This document shows positions 33,796 through 36,436 of a DNA stretch of 36,436 nt, one piece after another. Both the position numbers and the translations under genes were made by a program. Below the pieces are notes generated by a model that was not told the origin of the DNA, did no database searches, and was given only the letters and a program-made list of their open reading frames with translations. Position 1 is the stretch's first letter. The number at the start of each line of letters is the position of its first letter. This DNA comes from Pseudomonas sp. Irchel 3E20. Lineage in GTDB: Bacteria > Pseudomonadota > Gammaproteobacteria > Pseudomonadales > Pseudomonadaceae. The stretch is taken from assembly GCF_900187645.1 (NCBI RefSeq), contig NZ_FYEE01000020.1:1-36436 (forward strand). Reading direction: 5' to 3'.

Positions 33796-36000
33796 TTAGA
33801 AGTTGATCGATGCGCTCAGGCGTGCGGTCAGCGGCGCACCTTGGAACAGGTAGCCATCGCCCAGGTAATCGCCAACGTCGCGCCAGTAACGCTTGTCGAA
33901 CAAGTTATCGACGCTCAGGCGAAATACCGTGTCATAGCCATCGATCCGCGTGCTGTAGCGGCTGCCCAGGTTGAACACCGCGTAGCTGCTGGCCTGGACC
34001 TGGCCTTCGTGGTTGGCGTTTTTACTGGCGCTGTACTGCACGCCCCCAAGCACGGCCAGGCCTTCGACCCAGGGCAGGGCGTAGTCGGCATACAGATTGG
34101 CCCGCCATGTCGGCACGTTCAGTGCCTGATGCCCTTCATACGCTGGCGTGCCGGTATCGTTTACCCGGGCGCGGATCGCCGCGGCGCTGGCCGAGAGCTG
34201 CAGGCGCGAGGTGACAAAGCCGTTGGCCGACACTTCCAGCCCGGTGTTTTTCTGCTGGCCTTGCTGGACGTAAGTGAAGCCGCCGCCGTCATCGGGCCGC
34301 GAATACTGGTAGGCCTGGCGGGTCTGGAACAGCGCAGCGGCGAAGCTGATCCGCTGCCAGTCGTACTTGACCCCGGCTTCGAGCTGGCGCGAGACGGTCG
34401 GGGCGAGGGTTTCAAACGCATTGCTGGCGAACCACGGCGCCTCGCCCCCCAAAGACAAGCCCTTGCTGTAACTGGTGTAGAGCGACAGGTTGGCGATGGG
34501 CTTGTAGATCAGCGCTGCCTGGGGCAGGAACTCGTAGCGCTGGGTGTGGCGTGCGGAGTCGCCGCTCACCTCGAAGGCTTCCTCGTCCAGACGTACTTCC
34601 CGCGCGCCCAGTACGGTTTGCCACTGCTCGTTGAGGCTGATGCGGTCGGTGACAAACAACCCGTATTGGCGGCTGTCGAGGCGGCGTTGGCGATCGTTGA
34701 GGGCGCCGCTGTAGGCGGGGAATTGTTCGGGGTCTTGGTGGATGTTGCCGGTGCCGAGTGTTTCTCCGTCTGGCGTTATGTTCCTCGCGACGTTGATCGG
34801 CTCACGCTTGTCCACGGTGCGGCGAAATGCGCTGGTACCGACCGTCAGTTCATGGCCTAGGCCGGCGGTGTCGAAGCTGCCACTCAGGGCTGCCTGGGCT
34901 TCGTCGGTGCGGCGGGTGTCATCGGGACTGCGGAAATCATAGATGTCGTAGTTGCCTTCCGGGCTGAAGTAATTGGGCACCGGGACGCCTTCGCAACTGG
35001 CGGAGCCATAGCAACCCCAGGCGAAGGAGCTGTAGTCATCAATCACCACGCGGCTGCGGGAGGCGCTGACGCTGCCCTTCCACAGGTCGCTGAAGCGGTA
35101 CTCGAACTTGCCGTTGAGGTTCAGCGAATCGATATCCACTTGCTTGGCACCGCTCTGGTGAGCCAGCAGCTTCTTGGGCGAGGCGTGGTGCGGCAGCTCG
35201 GTGTTGCCCAGCAACTGGTAGCCGGGCACTGAGCGCTGGGAGCGGCTCTGGTACTCGGCATCCAATTGCAGCAAGGCGTTGGGGCTGATGTTCCAGTCGA
35301 AGGCCAGGGACAGGAAGTCCCGCTGCCCATCGGCGTGCTCGACGTAGCTGTTGATGTCCTCATGGGCGATGTTGGCGCGCAGGCCCACTTGCTGCTCATT
35401 GCCGAACCAACCGCCGACATCCGCTGCCACGTAACCGCTGCCGCGATCATCGGTAGAGACCGTCACCGAGCGCACCGCTTCGGGGCGCTTGGTCACGTAG
35501 TTCACCAGGCCGCCGGGCTCGGCCACGCCGCTTTGCAGGGCCGACAGGCCCTTGAGCAATTCGACTTGCTGCTTATTTTCCAGGGCGACGTTCTGTTCGC
35601 CAGTAACCGTGCGGCCGTTGATCTTGTAACTGCTGGCGGCATTCAGGGAAAAACCGCGCACCACGAAATTCTCGTAGTAGCCGATTGGCGCATAGGCTTG
35701 GCCTACGGAGGCGTCGTTCTTCAGTACCTCACTGAGCAGGCGGGCTTGCTGGTCCTTTATCAGGGCGTCGTTGATGACCGTAATGGAAAAAGGCGTGTCC
35801 AGCAGCGGCGCTTCATCAAAACCGCCGACCGAGGCCTGGCGCACCTGGTAGCCGGAATCGGCTTCGCCTTCGACGCGGGTGGCAGGCAACTCGGTACTCG
35901 CGCCCAGGGCGGGGCTGGCAAGCAGGCTGAGGCTCAGCAACTTAAGGGCGAAACGCGGGGCGGGCACGCCCACCCAGGGTGCCCGGTACAACCTATCCAT
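33796..36000 (-). CDS. TonB-dependent siderophore receptor
   Basis: This 734-residue outer-membrane receptor has a signal peptide ending SPALGAS and a mature TonB-box-like ELPATRVEGEA. The plug domain contains TPFSITVINDALIKDQQA, LSEVLKNDASVGQ, YENFVVRGFSLNA, LLKGLSALQSGVAEPGGLVNYVTKRP, the signature of ferric-siderophore receptors. The barrel ends RLSVDNLFDKRYW ... LTARLSASINF with the terminal Phe. A CYGSASC disulphide loop sits in an extracellular loop near residue 330. No N-terminal signalling (FecR-type) extension is present, so it is not a trans-envelope regulator. The start at 36000 has AAGGAG. I could not find a clear Fur box. The ligand is unknown; no biosynthesis genes are in the window. 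Confidence 0.88.
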   Translation of the reverse strand: MDRLYRAPWVGVPAPRFALKLLSLSLLASPALGASTELPATRVEGEADSGYQVRQASVGGFDEAPLLDTPFSITVINDALIKDQQARLLSEVLKNDASVGQAYAPIGYYENFVVRGFSLNAASSYKINGRTVTGEQNVALENKQQVELLKGLSALQSGVAEPGGLVNYVTKRPEAVRSVTVSTDDRGSGYVAADVGGWFGNEQQVGLRANIAHEDINSYVEHADGQRDFLSLAFDWNISPNALLQLDAEYQSRSQRSVPGYQLLGNTELPHHASPKKLLAHQSGAKQVDIDSLNLNGKFEYRFSDLWKGSVSASRSRVVIDDYSSFAWGCYGSASCEGVPVPNYFSPEGNYDIYDFRSPDDTRRTDEAQAALSGSFDTAGLGHELTVGTSAFRRTVDKREPINVARNITPDGETLGTGNIHQDPEQFPAYSGALNDRQRRLDSRQYGLFVTDRISLNEQWQTVLGAREVRLDEEAFEVSGDSARHTQRYEFLPQAALIYKPIANLSLYTSYSKGLSLGGEAPWFASNAFETLAPTVSRQLEAGVKYDWQRISFAAALFQTRQAYQYSRPDDGGGFTYVQQGQQKNTGLEVSANGFVTSRLQLSASAAAIRARVNDTGTPAYEGHQALNVPTWRANLYADYALPWVEGLAVLGGVQYSASKNANHEGQVQASSYAVFNLGSRYSTRIDGYDTVFRLSVDNLFDKRYWRDVGDYLGDGYLFQGAPLTARLSASINF

Positions 36001-36187
36001 GAAAGCTCCTTGATGCGGCTCATTGGCAAGCGCGACGCGGCGGCTCGCTCTTGGTAGCCGGCCATCATATAGGAGGACGTTGGGTGGCTGGGGTTCGTTA
36101 ACGCCGAGCTGGCGGGCGGCTTATATATAGAAGGAAGGGCGGTTTTGACGATTTCAGGTGGGCTCGATAGAAAACCTGAATTAACGG
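36001..36187. other. Intergenic region between receptor and rRNA promoter
   Basis: No gene is seen. On the receptor side there are AT-rich words (tatatatag near 36123, catcatatagg near 36063) that may belong to its promoter. A 7-base stem ttcaggt / acctgaa at 36153-36180 may be a weak hairpin that insulates the rrn promoters. Confidence 0.4.
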
Positions 36188-36215
36188 TTGACGGCGATTT
36201 ATATCTGTCTATAAT
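36188..36215 (+). promoter_or_regulatory. Upstream rrn promoter
   Basis: TTGACG (36188-36193), 16-base spacer and a perfect TATAAT (36210-36215). The sequence before it is AT-rich. It reads towards the rrn leader and is followed by a GC-rich discriminator (tcgcccc), as expected of growth-rate-controlled promoters. Confidence 0.8.
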
Positions 36216-36333
36216 TCGCCCCACTTCCGGCGCAGTCGAAACGGAAAACTCCTTGGTAAACAAAGAGTTATGCAGGTTTCGACAGCGCGGAGCTTCAGGT
36301 CATCGAAGCCCGAAAGGAGTTGAAAAAGAGGTG

Positions 36334-36361
36334 TTGACAGCAGCGAGTAACGCTGTAGAAT
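36334..36361 (+). promoter_or_regulatory. Second rrn promoter
   Basis: TTGACA (36334-36339), 16-base spacer and TAGAAT (36356-36361), followed by a GC-rich discriminator (tcgcctcccgc). This arrangement matches the recalled promoter block in front of Pseudomonas 16S rRNA genes. Confidence 0.85.
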
Positions 36362-36436
36362 TCGCCTCCCGCTAACGAGCGATCGTCAGCGCAAGTGGTT
36401 GAAGTTGTTAAAGATTTCCCAGCGAAACTTTGAAAG
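36362..36436 (+). other. Start of ribosomal RNA operon leader (runs out of the window)
   Basis: The stretch gctaacgagcgatcg ... gcgcaagtggttgaagttg ... cccagcgaaactttgaaag resembles the 5' leader of Pseudomonas rrn operons, where a further promoter and the boxA anti-termination site follow before 16S. No mature rRNA is inside the window. Confidence 0.75.

Noticed and set aside
36001..36130. Fur box before the siderophore receptor gene
   Set aside because: No stretch resembles GATAATGATAATCATTATC well enough. Iron regulation is likely from the family but not visible here; the same holds for the receptor at 11165.

Overview
The window looks like a chromosome segment of a fluorescent-group Pseudomonas. 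The evidence is the high GC, the REP elements of the GTGGGAGCGAGCCTGCTCGCGATGG type, a Pseudomonas-like mqo, a methionine gamma-lyase locus laid out like mdeRAB of P. putida, and a right end that runs into an rRNA-operon promoter/leader. All assignments come from reading the sequence and from recalled family knowledge; no database search was made.

Positions 1-9583 form a type VI secretion (T6SS) effector island. It opens with the 3' end of a vgrG and a DUF4123 adaptor. An array follows that contains six related lipoprotein genes (probable periplasmic immunity proteins, DUF3304-like), two full-length 785-residue Tle1-like (DUF2235) lipase effectors that are almost the same over most of their length, one effector gene cut off after codon 93, and two short remnants of lipoprotein 3' ends. 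The array shows duplication, mosaic recombination between immunity genes, and a deletion joint fusing an effector head to an immunity tail. Most links between genes are ATGA overlaps or short gaps, so it can be read as one operon.

Positions 9673-18862 carry a MATE exporter, a TonB-dependent receptor, a small secreted pilin-like protein and a 1554-residue protein resembling the Pseudomonas dermonecrotic-toxin-like (DUF6543) family. Positions 18905-24779 carry a Cys-rich lipoprotein, malate:quinone oxidoreductase with a clear terminator, a REP cluster, an Ada-type regulator/alkyltransferase in which all four zinc/methyl-acceptor cysteines of the N-terminal domain are replaced, a small exported protein and an outer-membrane beta-barrel protein.

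Positions 24965-30656 hold a methionine catabolism locus. A divergent Lrp-type regulator (mdeR) faces methionine gamma-lyase (mdeA) and a 2-oxoacid dehydrogenase E1 (mdeB), followed by an orphan branched-chain-type amino-acid binding protein. The likely flow is methionine to 2-oxobutyrate (MdeA), which is then oxidatively decarboxylated (MdeB). Positions 30819-36000 hold two lipoproteins (one with MORN-like and ankyrin-like repeats), a polytopic membrane protein and a TonB-dependent siderophore-type receptor on the minus strand. The last 250 bases contain two strong sigma-70 promoters and the start of an rrn leader.
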